The notes: a model not told the origin generated them from the sequence alone. Numbered from the stretch's first letter, positions 1-5,095 are shown. The stretch is 22,318 nt of DNA from a virus (IMGVR_UViG_3300029448_000488:1-22318), one strand, 5' to 3'. Translations and numbers: made by a program.

Positions 1-64
1 AATGATGATGACCCTCGCCACCTGATAATCTTTGTTTAATCTTTAGTTCTAAATCTTGTTTCAT
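1..64 (-). CDS. Start of a leftward gene of unknown function (partial)
   Basis: An ATG on the minus strand at 64 opens a frame that stays open to the window edge. It gives about 21 residues beginning MKQDLELKIKQRL and ending in Gly-Gly-Glu-Gly and several His. Only this N-terminus is visible, so no family can be assigned. A weak purine stretch (GGGAAA) lies 7-12 nt before the ATG. The gene would diverge from the rightward run that starts at 157, so the 92 bp between them would hold control signals for both. The frame could be chance because so little is seen. Confidence 0.4.
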   Translation of the reverse strand, partial: MKQDLELKIKQRLSGGEGHHH

Positions 65-99
65 AAAGTTGTTTCCCACAGCTTTAAATTAAATAACTC

Positions 100-127
100 T
101 TGCCGTCAAGTATAAAAATGATATATC
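100..127 (+). promoter_or_regulatory. Candidate extended -10 promoter for the rightward run
   Basis: A -35-like TTGCCG (100-105), a 16-nt spacer and an extended -10 (TG at 119-120, A, then TATATC at 122-127) lie 29 nt before the first rightward gene. The same TGA-TATAT core with an upstream TTGAC occurs in the two leftward promoters near 4276-4301 and 4822-4848, which supports it. An interrupted palindrome, CTTG-CCGT-CAAG (99-110), overlaps the -35 and could be an operator. Promoter function is inferred. Confidence 0.5.
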
Positions 128-156
128 AAAAATAATTATAAACAACTAGGAGCAAC

Positions 157-399
157 ATGACATTAGAAGAATATAAAAAGGAAAACTACACCTCATACTA
201 TTCGTTTGGTCAAGCATTAGGAATTGAGGGGTATAACCCTGCTTGTTTATGCCAACGATGGTGTCTTACAGGCAACCCTAAATACTGGACTTTACCCAGT
301 AGCAAGTGGATGATTAAGATTGAGGAATTCACCAAAGGTGCTGTTACAATTTCTGATCTTGTAAAAGAACACGCAAGAAAGAAAGGTGAGCATGAATGA
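157..399 (+). CDS. Small Cro/YdaS-like helix-turn-helix protein
   Basis: This 80-residue protein is a probable DNA-binding regulator. Residues about 14-36 fit a helix-turn-helix (SFGQALGI, then QRWCLTGN). They are followed by a Pro-Ser, a helix MIKIEEFTKG and the ending AVTISDLV. That order is typical of Cro/YdaS-type repressors, which usually end in a motif like 'KIEKATGGKVT..DL'. The start is ATG at 157 behind AGGAG (149-153). It is the first gene after the candidate promoter at 100-127, next to a small palindrome, so it could regulate its own divergent promoter region. The assignment rests on pattern similarity. The Cys-rich middle (Cys30, Cys32, Cys36) is unusual for the family and could suggest a different fold. 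Confidence 0.55.
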   Translation: MTLEEYKKENYTSYYSFGQALGIEGYNPACLCQRWCLTGNPKYWTLPSSKWMIKIEEFTKGAVTISDLVKEHARKKGEHE

Positions 400-649
400 T
401 AAGTTCAGATTTGATCCAGTCAAAATTGAGTGGTTTGATATCAATGCTTCAGATGGGGGTTGGCAAACTGAAGATGAAATTAAAAACCATGAACCTGCAA
501 TCTGTTGTGACGTTTGTTATATTTATCACGAAGATGCTGATAAAGTTATTACTTTTAGTTCTTACAACTTGCATAGCGATGGTTCTATTGATTATGGTTT
601 TCTTACTGCATTTCCTAGAGGATGCATTAGAAAGATTACAAAGCTATGA
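392..649 (+). CDS. Small phage protein of unknown function
   Basis: This 85-residue acidic protein begins MNDKFRFDPVKIEWFD. The pattern is an early 'I-E-W-x-D', a Gly-Trp, then 'ICCDVCYIYHEDADKVI' and 'FPRGCIRKI' at the C-terminus. It resembles small beta-rich proteins found in many phages, in which a strand with an aromatic-Asp motif is followed by 'vGyli.ede..i' and 'iPr..I..i'. Their role is not known to me. The start is ATG 392, overlapping the previous stop by 8 nt with GGTGAG just upstream. GTG at 386 in the same frame is an alternative. Three Cys (CCxxC) lie mid-protein. Confidence 0.6.
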   Translation: MNDKFRFDPVKIEWFDINASDGGWQTEDEIKNHEPAICCDVCYIYHEDADKVITFSSYNLHSDGSIDYGFLTAFPRGCIRKITKL

Positions 650-864
650 ATGATGAACATAGAGGCGACTTGGATTTAGAAGTTAGGATTGATAAGTTGC
701 AAGATCAACTCAACGAATACGAGAAACTTGTAGGTAAATACGATGAAGAGAATGGAAACTTACAGGTTATCATTTCTAAATTGCAAGAAGAGAAACTAGA
801 ATTAAGAAAACAACTAGATCAACTACTACACGAAAGGAATGTAAGAGACTATGAGATACGCTAA
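646..864 (+). CDS. Short coiled-coil protein, unknown function
   Basis: This 72-residue protein is almost entirely predicted coiled coil. Heptad-like Leu/Ile spacing runs from about residue 11 to 62 (for example IDKLQDQLNEYEKLV and ISKLQEEKLELRKQL). It is highly charged, rich in Glu, Lys and Gln, with no Cys or Pro. ATG 646 overlaps the previous stop in an ATGA arrangement, which suggests translational coupling. There is no strong Shine-Dalgarno of its own. It could be an oligomerisation or adaptor protein. No family is recognised. Confidence 0.55.
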   Translation: MNDEHRGDLDLEVRIDKLQDQLNEYEKLVGKYDEENGNLQVIISKLQEEKLELRKQLDQLLHERNVRDYEIR

Positions 865-1234
865 ACACTTTAGTAAGGATTTATATTCAGCACGACACCG
901 AGACTTTGATGGTATCGCTATGGTTGATATTGACAGCGTTGAGATCTGTAAAAACTGGGGTTGCTGGAAGCCATTGGCAATAGTTGAAACTGTTTATGAT
1001 ACAGGTAACTATGTCAAGTATACAACTGTTAGTGAGTATATAGCTAGAGAGTTAAATATACCCTGTTTTTTAGTGTTTTATAAGAAAGGGTTAGGTCAGG
1101 GTCTATTTTATAAGATCAAGCAAATATACCCCTTTAAAAGGCGTTTAAGACCTGTTTCTGAGAGGGTTTGGATTACCTATTTGAGAAAGTTACAAGCGGA
1201 ACACCAAGTTGTTTGTAAACATGGCAGAAAATAG
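851..1234 (+). CDS. Possible PD-(D/E)XK nuclease-like protein lacking the catalytic Lys
   Basis: The protein has 127 residues. The N-terminus has His-Arg (16-17) followed by VDIDSVEI (25-32), then Pro-Leu-Ala-Ile-Val-Glu (41-46). A later segment reads 'ARELNIPCFLVFY' (65-77). This order (HR, DxD-x-(I/V)-E, PxAxxE, then 'A..L.IP.y.v.y') matches small phage proteins with a restriction-endonuclease-like core, where the second motif is normally ExK. Here it is Glu46-Thr-Val-Tyr, so the usual Lys is missing and the enzyme may be inactive or use another residue. Several Cys (33, 38, 72, 122) are present. It overlaps the coiled-coil gene by 14 nt and has AAGAG before its ATG. The family call is inference from motifs. 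Confidence 0.5.
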   Translation: MRYAKHFSKDLYSARHRDFDGIAMVDIDSVEICKNWGCWKPLAIVETVYDTGNYVKYTTVSEYIARELNIPCFLVFYKKGLGQGLFYKIKQIYPFKRRLRPVSERVWITYLRKLQAEHQVVCKHGRK

Positions 1235-1242
1235 GTATAATT

Positions 1243-1899
1243 GTGGCGAATAGATCGTTCTTACTGACAACTTATGTTCTTTATCACCACTTGGATAAGG
1301 TAAAAGGTCAGGCAAAGAGCAACTGCATCAATGTTTATATGTCTATTATGAAATATGCGTGGAAGCGGAACAATTATGAGTGTGGTTTAAGGCATAGCAC
1401 GATTGCAAAGGACACAGGTCTTTCTAGGTCTACCATTCACCGCACTTTGCTCACACTTGCCAAGCTAAATATACTGAAGATGATTAAAGGTAGGTCAGGA
1501 AAAACCTATCGTATAAATGCCGCATTTTTAGTACCTGAAAAGACTGGTATGTATAAATCTGACACATCAATGTATCAAATTGACACAAACAATGTGTCAA
1601 ATATACAGACATTAGAAGAACAATATATAACATTATACAATATACTTAAATCAGATAAAGATAAGTATGAAAAGATTGAACTGTTAAGTACACTCCCCCT
1701 TGCTGATCTTCAAAATAATTTAAAAAGAAATCCTTATTATATAAAGGAAGCCATCGCATTAAAAAGGGAAAACGAAAAGCCGAAAGTGGAACTGAATGCA
1801 GGTGCGGTGATGAAAAACTTAGCTAAAAAGAAGAACCCTTATTATGCGATGAAGAAAGCATATAATATTAGAAACAACATTAAACCATGGGAGGATTAA
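1243..1899 (+). CDS. Winged-helix (HTH_36-like) DNA-binding protein
   Basis: This 218-residue protein has a clear winged helix at residues about 45-95. LRHSTIAKDTGLSRSTIHR forms helix-turn-helix, followed by a third helix 'TLLTLAKLNILKMIKG' and a wing with 'RSGKTYRI'. This matches the HTH_36 type common in phage and plasmid replication-initiator-like proteins. The C-terminal half (100-218) is a charged linker with a short helical region, and it carries no recognisable helicase-loader motif. The start is GTG 1243 with AGGT 7 nt upstream. It lies between the nuclease-like gene and the terminase-side genes. It could act in replication initiation or as a transcription regulator. I cannot decide between these. 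Confidence 0.65.
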   Translation: MANRSFLLTTYVLYHHLDKVKGQAKSNCINVYMSIMKYAWKRNNYECGLRHSTIAKDTGLSRSTIHRTLLTLAKLNILKMIKGRSGKTYRINAAFLVPEKTGMYKSDTSMYQIDTNNVSNIQTLEEQYITLYNILKSDKDKYEKIELLSTLPLADLQNNLKRNPYYIKEAIALKRENEKPKVELNAGAVMKNLAKKKNPYYAMKKAYNIRNNIKPWED

Positions 1900-2313
1900 T
1901 TGGTAGGTAGACCTATGCAAAAAATCCTATGCCAAGGTAAGTCTAGGCAAACAGGTAAACCTTGTGGTTGTAAGGGTTACAGAACTGCAACAGGATTGTA
2001 CCTTTGCAAATATCATGGTGGACAAAATAGATTTGCATTTAACAAACACAAATATTCTGATAAAGCTAGGATTAGAAAACTAAAAGGACTTAAACAATTT
2101 AAAAATTACAGTGATGAAGAACTCAAAGAATACTATTACCAAAAAGTCAAACCAAGAATTGATAACAACGAACCAACTAGATACTATCTGCGAGAAACTC
2201 GTAAACGGACTGACTTTAGTAGAGATTTTAGAGGACAACCAGTATCAGTTCAGCTTGATGAAGTTCTACGCTTGGTTAAAAAAGAACCCAGAAATAGAAC
2301 AAAGAATCGTTGA
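1900..2313 (+). CDS. Cys/His (HGG-motif) small protein, overlaps terS
   Basis: The protein has 137 residues. The N-terminus has Cys11, Cys22, Cys24, Cys36 and His39 followed by Gly-Gly (Thr-Gly-Lys-Pro-Cys, then Cys-Lys-Tyr-His-Gly-Gly). This resembles the small zinc-binding 'C...GxPC...C..HGG' proteins that often sit just before phage terminase genes. Their role is not established. The middle (43-90) is basic. The start TTG 1900 directly follows the previous stop and sits 5 nt after a strong GGGAGGA. ATG 1915 in frame is the alternative. The last 203 nt overlap the terminase small subunit in another frame. From about residue 95 on the sequence is Arg-rich and looks like an antisense-free shadow of terS, so the useful part of this protein may be only the first 90 residues. 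Confidence 0.6.
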   Translation: MVGRPMQKILCQGKSRQTGKPCGCKGYRTATGLYLCKYHGGQNRFAFNKHKYSDKARIRKLKGLKQFKNYSDEELKEYYYQKVKPRIDNNEPTRYYLRETRKRTDFSRDFRGQPVSVQLDEVLRLVKKEPRNRTKNR

Positions 2314-2596
2314 AGCTAGAAAGCATGGGGTTCAAACACTGGTTGAAAAGATGCTTCGTATTTATGATACCAATAAAGTTCCTGATAATTCACTTATTTT
2401 GTTTCTTAGAGATAAACAAAGTTTCTTGAAATGGATCGCAGGTAAGATCACAGACATTTATTCAGACAACAAAGTTCAGCAAGTGAAACAGGACACTACG
2501 CTTAATGTTTCATGGCAAGATACATCAGATATAAAAGAGATTGAGGGGATTGTAGAAGAGATAGAAAAGCCTACCCCCCTCTACATTAAAGAATAA
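2111..2596 (+). CDS. terS: Terminase small subunit (DNA recognition)
   Basis: This 161-residue protein would bind viral DNA and pass it to the large subunit for packaging. Residues 22-60 form the DNA-binding helix-turn-helix (QLDTICEKLVNGLTLVEI, then FYAWLKKNPEI). The conserved stretch 'Q-R-I-V-E-A-R-KHG' (64-73) and the end 'FLKWIAGKITDIYSDN' (105-120) match the phage-type TerS family ('..W..k.pef...y..Ar......WlasKl.p..Yg'). The Glu-rich tail (137-152) could contact the large subunit. The start is uncertain: GTG 2111 or ATG 2114 has no Shine-Dalgarno nearby, and TTG 2159 is a further option just before the domain. It lies 203 nt inside the upstream gene in the +1 frame. The large subunit follows only after a 2.8 kb interruption. 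Confidence 0.75.
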   Translation: MMKNSKNTITKKSNQELITTNQLDTICEKLVNGLTLVEILEDNQYQFSLMKFYAWLKKNPEIEQRIVEARKHGVQTLVEKMLRIYDTNKVPDNSLILFLRDKQSFLKWIAGKITDIYSDNKVQQVKQDTTLNVSWQDTSDIKEIEGIVEEIEKPTPLYIKE

Positions 2597-2812
2597 TTAA
2601 TTTAATTTATTTTTATTTTTTTTTATTTTCATTGCCAATGAACTAATTTTTTGTGATGTTTTAGATCTTACATTAAACTTTTTTTCTAGTTTAAATTCAG
2701 TATCCCAAATATCAAGCAAAGAAATAAAACCATTTTTATTTTTAGAAATTTTATCAAATTCTTTGTAGATAAAATTAATCATTTTTAATTCTTTTTTTTC
2801 TTTCGCTTTCAT
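2597..2812 (-). CDS. Small basic protein, unknown function
   Basis: This 71-residue, Lys-rich protein (MKAKEKKELKMINFIYKEF at the N-terminus, ending KKNKNKLN) is mostly helical by composition. No family is recognised. It is the last gene of the leftward cassette. Its stop abuts the terS stop, so the two genes converge without a gap. ATG 2812 overlaps the upstream stop (TAATG), with GAGG about 7 nt before it, which indicates coupled translation. The U-rich stretch just beyond (2597-2635) has no GC-rich hairpin, so I do not call a terminator. Confidence 0.5.
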   Translation of the reverse strand: MKAKEKKELKMINFIYKEFDKISKNKNGFISLLDIWDTEFKLEKKFNVRSKTSQKISSLAMKIKKNKNKLN

Positions 2813-3051
2813 TACGCTACCTCTTTTTCATAGATGGTTTTATAATTATATTCATCGTTTACTTTGATGATGTCTATTCTTGTTTTTTTTATTTCATCTC
2901 CATCTTCAACCCACTTTGGATTTTCAATTTCATTATCAATCATACCCAAAGCTGATTGTTTAGATGTAGCGGTTACAGTCCAGCGATAAACAATTTCGCA
3001 GGTGTAATTCTTCCACTCACAATTTTTATAATCGTTTTTATTTAGTTTCAT
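2812..3051 (-). CDS. Small protein of unknown function
   Basis: This 79-residue protein begins MKLNKNDYKNCEWKNYTCE. The segment 'CEIVYRWTVTATSKQSAL' followed by 'IENPKWVEDGDEIKKTRIDIIKV' looks like a small alpha/beta fold. Its strand, 'A-short-side-chain' helix and strand order resembles small DpnD/PcfM-like proteins (a beta strand, then 'A.s..eA......'). That resemblance is weak. It has a good ribosome site, GAAAGGACCAACA, before its ATG, one of the repeated leaders of the cassette. The stop overlaps the next ATG. Confidence 0.5.
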   Translation of the reverse strand: MKLNKNDYKNCEWKNYTCEIVYRWTVTATSKQSALGMIDNEIENPKWVEDGDEIKKTRIDIIKVNDEYNYKTIYEKEVA

Positions 3052-3232
3052 TGTTGGTCCTTTCGTTGTTGTTATTTTGTTTTAATTTCTTGTATATCAT
3101 TTTTATAGATAGATCAAGATAATCTTTTTTTAATTTATTAACGCACATCTTTTTAAATAAACCACCACCAGACCAACAGTTCAAAAAGGTATCGCCTTTT
3201 AATTTGTTGATCTGATTGGTGGTCAATTTCAT
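3038..3232 (-). CDS. Small basic protein, unknown function
   Basis: This 64-residue, strongly basic protein begins MKLTTNQINKLKGDTFLNCW and has Gly-Gly-Gly-Leu-Phe in the middle. It ends in an Asn-rich tail (NNNNERTNNETK) encoded by the leader of the next gene. ATG 3232 overlaps the upstream stop (TAATG), and no separate Shine-Dalgarno is seen, so it probably depends on coupling. No family is recognised. Confidence 0.45.
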   Translation of the reverse strand: MKLTTNQINKLKGDTFLNCWSGGGLFKKMCVNKLKKDYLDLSIKMIYKKLKQNNNNERTNNETK

Positions 3233-3426
3233 TAGTTTGTTTTTTTAATATACGTTCCGTTATATTTATAAAAAGAATTATCTATTCTTTTATAATTTTT
3301 ATTTAAGTATCTCATGCAAGATAGAACAGATTTAAAACTTTCAATTTCTAAATCTAAATCTTTCCTTTCCTCAAACAATATAACTTCATTATCTCTTTCT
3401 ACTATTCCTAAATTATATTTTTTCAT
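3232..3426 (-). CDS. Small protein of unknown function
   Basis: This 64-residue protein begins MKKYNLGIVERDNEVILFEE. It has a pair of likely beta strands followed by a helix (SFKSVLSCMRYLNKNYKRI), and the layout suggests one small alpha/beta domain. A GAAAGGGAAATAAA leader precedes the ATG. That leader is also the coding end and stop codon of the 38-residue gene upstream. No family is recognised. Confidence 0.5.
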   Translation of the reverse strand: MKKYNLGIVERDNEVILFEERKDLDLEIESFKSVLSCMRYLNKNYKRIDNSFYKYNGTYIKKTN

Positions 3427-3427
3427 T

Positions 3428-3544
3428 TTATTTCCCTTTCTTTTTTGTTTTTTTTATTAGCTTGATTGTATTAGCAACAGTCATTGTCTTAGGCACAATG
3501 ATGCCGTATTTTTTGGCGAGTTCTTTTTGTATTGAGTATTTCAT
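3428..3544 (-). CDS. 38-residue basic peptide, unknown function
   Basis: Reading leftward from ATG 3544 gives 38 residues: MKYSIQKELAKKYGIIVP, then TMTVANTIKLI and a Lys-rich end. 'IQKELAKKYGIIVPKTMTV' could be a short helix-turn-helix-like segment, but the protein is too small to be sure. It is preceded by GAAAGGATAAT, the recurrent cassette leader. Its final codons (Lys-Gly-Lys-stop) form the leader of the next gene. The good ribosome site and fit between neighbours (1-nt gaps) support a real gene. Confidence 0.5.
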   Translation of the reverse strand: MKYSIQKELAKKYGIIVPKTMTVANTIKLIKKTKKKGK

Positions 3545-3545
3545 A

Positions 3546-3740
3546 TTATCCTTTCAGTTGTTTATTAATAATTTTATTTTCATTACTAATAATGTTTTTA
3601 CATTTTTTTTTAAAAAGTTTTTTTGCTTCAGTTAAATTATAACCAATATACCTTTCTTTTATGTAAAGCTCATGACCATATTTATTCATGATGAAATCAC
3701 TTAAAGTAAATCCATCAACATTATGTTTATTTATAATCAT
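3546..3740 (-). CDS. Small protein of unknown function
   Basis: This 64-residue protein begins MIINKHNVDGFTLSDFIMNK and continues with 'GHELYIKERYIGYNLTEAKKLFKKKCKN'. The strand, 'G.....A...F' helix order resembles a small alpha/beta unit, with 'Y-x-x-x-E-A-x-x-x-F' typical of a helix. It ends Gln-Leu-Lys-Gly-stop. Those last codons (AAAGGATAA) are the ribosome site of the next gene. A GAAAGGATAAAACAAA leader precedes its own ATG. Confidence 0.5.
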   Translation of the reverse strand: MIINKHNVDGFTLSDFIMNKYGHELYIKERYIGYNLTEAKKLFKKKCKNIISNENKIINKQLKG

Positions 3741-3762
3741 TTTGTTTTATCCTTTCTGTTGT

Positions 3763-3849
3763 TTAAAATTTTTGATCTACTTTGGTTAACACATAATAAC
3801 TTACAATAGCTGTTATAACTAAGATTAATATTCCAAGAACTGTTGTCAT
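3763..3849 (-). CDS. 28-residue single-span membrane peptide
   Basis: The peptide starts MTTVLGILILVITAIVSYY and ends with a short polar tail (LTKVDQKF). About 18 consecutive hydrophobic residues would span the inner membrane once. Its ATG overlaps the stop of the preceding gene in a TAATG, which strongly suggests coupled translation. Possible roles for such phage peptides include small holin-like or membrane-altering proteins, but the sequence shows only the membrane segment. It is shorter than usual gene-calling cutoffs. Confidence 0.5.
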   Translation of the reverse strand: MTTVLGILILVITAIVSYYVLTKVDQKF

Positions 3850-4001
3850 TATGCTACCTGCCTTTCAACAATTACTTTTTTAATTCCTTTACCATTTTTA
3901 TATGGAATTATTTTATATGGTGTTTTACTTTCTTGAGCTGTTTTTTGTAATTCTTTTAAATACAAATTCCAGTCGTTAGCTATTGTTTTTTGTTGTTGCA
4001 T
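3849..4001 (-). CDS. 50-residue basic protein, unknown function
   Basis: Reading leftward from ATG 4001 gives 50 residues. They begin MQQQKTIANDWNLYLKELQK and end 'KKVIVERQVA'. The N-terminal half is likely one helix, and the second half holds two short strands. A GAAAGGTAATACA leader (one of the repeated cassette leaders) gives a clear start. The stop overlaps the ATG of the 28-residue membrane peptide, so the two are probably co-translated. No family is recognised. Confidence 0.5.
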   Translation of the reverse strand: MQQQKTIANDWNLYLKELQKTAQESKTPYKIIPYKNGKGIKKVIVERQVA

Positions 4002-4024
4002 TGTATTACCTTTCTATTGTTGTT

Positions 4025-4246
4025 TTAATATTGAACTCTAATAAATTCATTATTATCATTGTAAATAGGAACACCATCTACAACTCTATAATAAGAAATT
4101 GATTTAAAAGAGCTGTGTTTTTTTAGTTCGTTTTTCTTTGGTGTAAATGTTGCATAACCAGTACCAAAGATTGAATTGAAATTAACATATTGAGTATCAA
4201 ATTTACCCTCTTTATTAATTCCATAACACTCAAAGTATCTTTGCAT
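4025..4246 (-). CDS. Small protein of unknown function
   Basis: This 73-residue protein begins MQRYFECYGINKEGKFDTQY and has many aromatic residues. It contains 'GTGYATFTPKKNELKKHSSF' and ends 'DNNEFIRVQY', so it is likely beta-rich. I chose ATG 4246 because it follows a strong GAAAGGATAAAACA leader. An upstream ATG at 4285 lies inside the -10 region of the candidate promoter (4276-4301) and is therefore unlikely. It is the first gene of the second leftward transcription unit. Confidence 0.55.
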   Translation of the reverse strand: MQRYFECYGINKEGKFDTQYVNFNSIFGTGYATFTPKKNELKKHSSFKSISYYRVVDGVPIYNDNNEFIRVQY

Positions 4247-4275
4247 TGTTTTATCCTTTCGTTGTTTATCTGTCG

Positions 4276-4301
4276 TATATATCAATTTTATATATAGTCA
4301 A
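4276..4301 (-). promoter_or_regulatory. Candidate leftward promoter for genes 4246 to 2597
   Basis: On the minus strand TTGACT (4301-4296) is followed after 14 nt by TATATA (4281-4276), with TG one base before (extended -10). With the alternative -10 TATACG the spacer is 16 nt. It lies about 30 nt upstream of the first gene and right after the terminator of the upstream unit. Its sequence closely parallels the promoter at 4822-4848. Confidence 0.55.
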
Positions 4302-4337
4302 TAGTTAAAATTAAAAAAAATAAAATTATTTTAAGCA

Positions 4338-4375
4338 TAAAAAAACCCCTGTTAAAAATTAATCTAACAGGGGTT
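4338..4375 (-). terminator. Rho-independent terminator of the 4788-4390 unit
   Basis: An 11-bp perfect stem (4344-4354 with 4365-4375; AACCCCTGTTA and its complement) with a 10-nt loop is followed, on the minus strand, by seven T. It sits 15 nt after the stop of the gene at 4390. The plus strand lacks a T tract after the stem, so the terminator acts leftward. Confidence 0.85.
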
Positions 4376-4389
4376 AATTTGTTTATTGG

Positions 4390-4584
4390 TTAATTATTTT
4401 TAGCGTAATTGTCGCAATGTTTTTCAGCTTCATTGATTGTCTTAACATTATAAACTGTAAAGCAATCTATTTCTTGATCTCTAACGCCTATCTCATCAAT
4501 AGGATAAACATTGAAAGTTGCTCCTCCATGCCAATCAATTTCAAAGAAATCATATTTAAAAGTTGTTTTTATTTCTTGTGCCAT
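4390..4584 (-). CDS. Small acidic protein, unknown function
   Basis: This 64-residue protein begins MAQEIKTTFKYDFFEIDWHG and contains 'FTVYNVKTINEAEKHCDNY'. Strands followed by 'INEAEKHCDNYAKN' resemble the compact proteins in which a beta sheet is closed by an 'eAe..C..ya' helix, seen in several small phage proteins of unknown role. GAAGGATAAAACAAA precedes the ATG, and the last codons of the upstream gene form that leader. The terminator at 4338-4375 follows it. Confidence 0.5.
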   Translation of the reverse strand: MAQEIKTTFKYDFFEIDWHGGATFNVYPIDEIGVRDQEIDCFTVYNVKTINEAEKHCDNYAKNN

Positions 4585-4590
4585 TTTGTT

Positions 4591-4788
4591 TTATCCTTCC
4601 ATTACTTGTTTAATTTCTATTATCTCATCTTGATAAACACAATTTGAACTTTTCCAGTCATTAATCCTTTCAAATAAATCTTTAAGATCATTTGAAAAAA
4701 AATGATTTAATTTTACATCATTTTCTTTTTTGTATTTAACAATGTAGTTGTAAAAACCATTAATTACTTGTGGTTTATTTTTTGTCAT
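4591..4788 (-). CDS. Small protein of unknown function
   Basis: This 65-residue protein begins MTKNKPQVINGFYNYIVKYK, contains 'LKDLFERINDWKSSNCVYQ' and ends in 'Val-Met-Glu-Gly'. Its last codons, GAA-GGA-TAA, are the ribosome site of the next gene. GAAAGGTAATAAA precedes its ATG. It is the first gene of the leftward cassette and lies downstream of the candidate promoter at 4822-4848. No family is recognised. Confidence 0.5.
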   Translation of the reverse strand: MTKNKPQVINGFYNYIVKYKKENDVKLNHFFSNDLKDLFERINDWKSSNCVYQDEIIEIKQVMEG

Positions 4789-4821
4789 TTTATTACCTTT
4801 CGTTTCATTGTTTTAAATATC

Positions 4822-4848
4822 AATATATCAGATTAATATATAAGTCAA
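4822..4848 (-). promoter_or_regulatory. Candidate leftward promoter for genes 4788 and 4584
   Basis: TTGACT (4848-4843 on the minus strand) is followed by a 15-nt spacer ending in TGA and by TATATT (4827-4822). This extended -10 arrangement parallels the promoter at 4276-4301 and the rightward one at 100-127. It lies 34 nt before the first gene of the cassette. Confidence 0.55.
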
Positions 4849-4978
4849 TACATAGAATTAAATTAATTTAAAAATATTATTGGTGTTGAAAGTTGCTATT
4901 CTTATCAAGACATCGCCGCATCCATTTCTCACAACATCAGCAACGGCTCAATAATATTTAAGACAACCTATAATATAT

Positions 4979-5003
4979 TTCCGATACTGTTTAGTTATCG
5001 GAA
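4979..5003. repeat. Inverted repeat, 8-bp arms
   Basis: TTCCGATA (4979-4986) and TATCGGAA (4996-5003) are perfect reverse complements separated by 9 nt. Neither strand has a convincing T tract after the stem, so an operator or RNA hairpin is more likely than a terminator. Confidence 0.7.
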
Positions 5004-5056
5004 CTATATTTATTAAGAAATATGTTGTTGTATTTTTGCAACAGTTGTTTTTTTAG

Positions 5057-5095
5057 ATTGGCGACCCCCCTATACCCCACAAAATGGTCGCCGAT
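5057..5095. repeat. Inverted repeat, 10-bp arms with C-rich loop
   Basis: ATTGGCGACC (5057-5066) pairs with GGTCGCCGAT (5086-5095), with one G-T wobble. The 19-nt loop is very C-rich (CCCC, TATA, CCCC). The right arm runs into the direct repeat CGATATAT (5092-5099, 5101-5108). It is about 320 bp before terL. Confidence 0.65.

Noticed and set aside
396-653. 85-residue plus-strand frame overlapping the gene at 392
   Set aside because: It lies almost wholly within another frame of the 392-649 gene, is Leu/Met-rich as expected from a shifted reading, and has no ribosome site of its own.
4417-4647. 76-residue plus-strand frame opposite the leftward genes
   Set aside because: It is antisense to two genes with good ribosome sites, is Phe/Ile/Asn-rich as expected for the complement of A-rich coding DNA, and has no upstream Shine-Dalgarno.
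5023-5055. Possible plus-strand terminator (TGTTG...CAACA then T run)
   Set aside because: The stem is only five A/T-rich pairs and does not directly precede the T run, so termination is doubtful.
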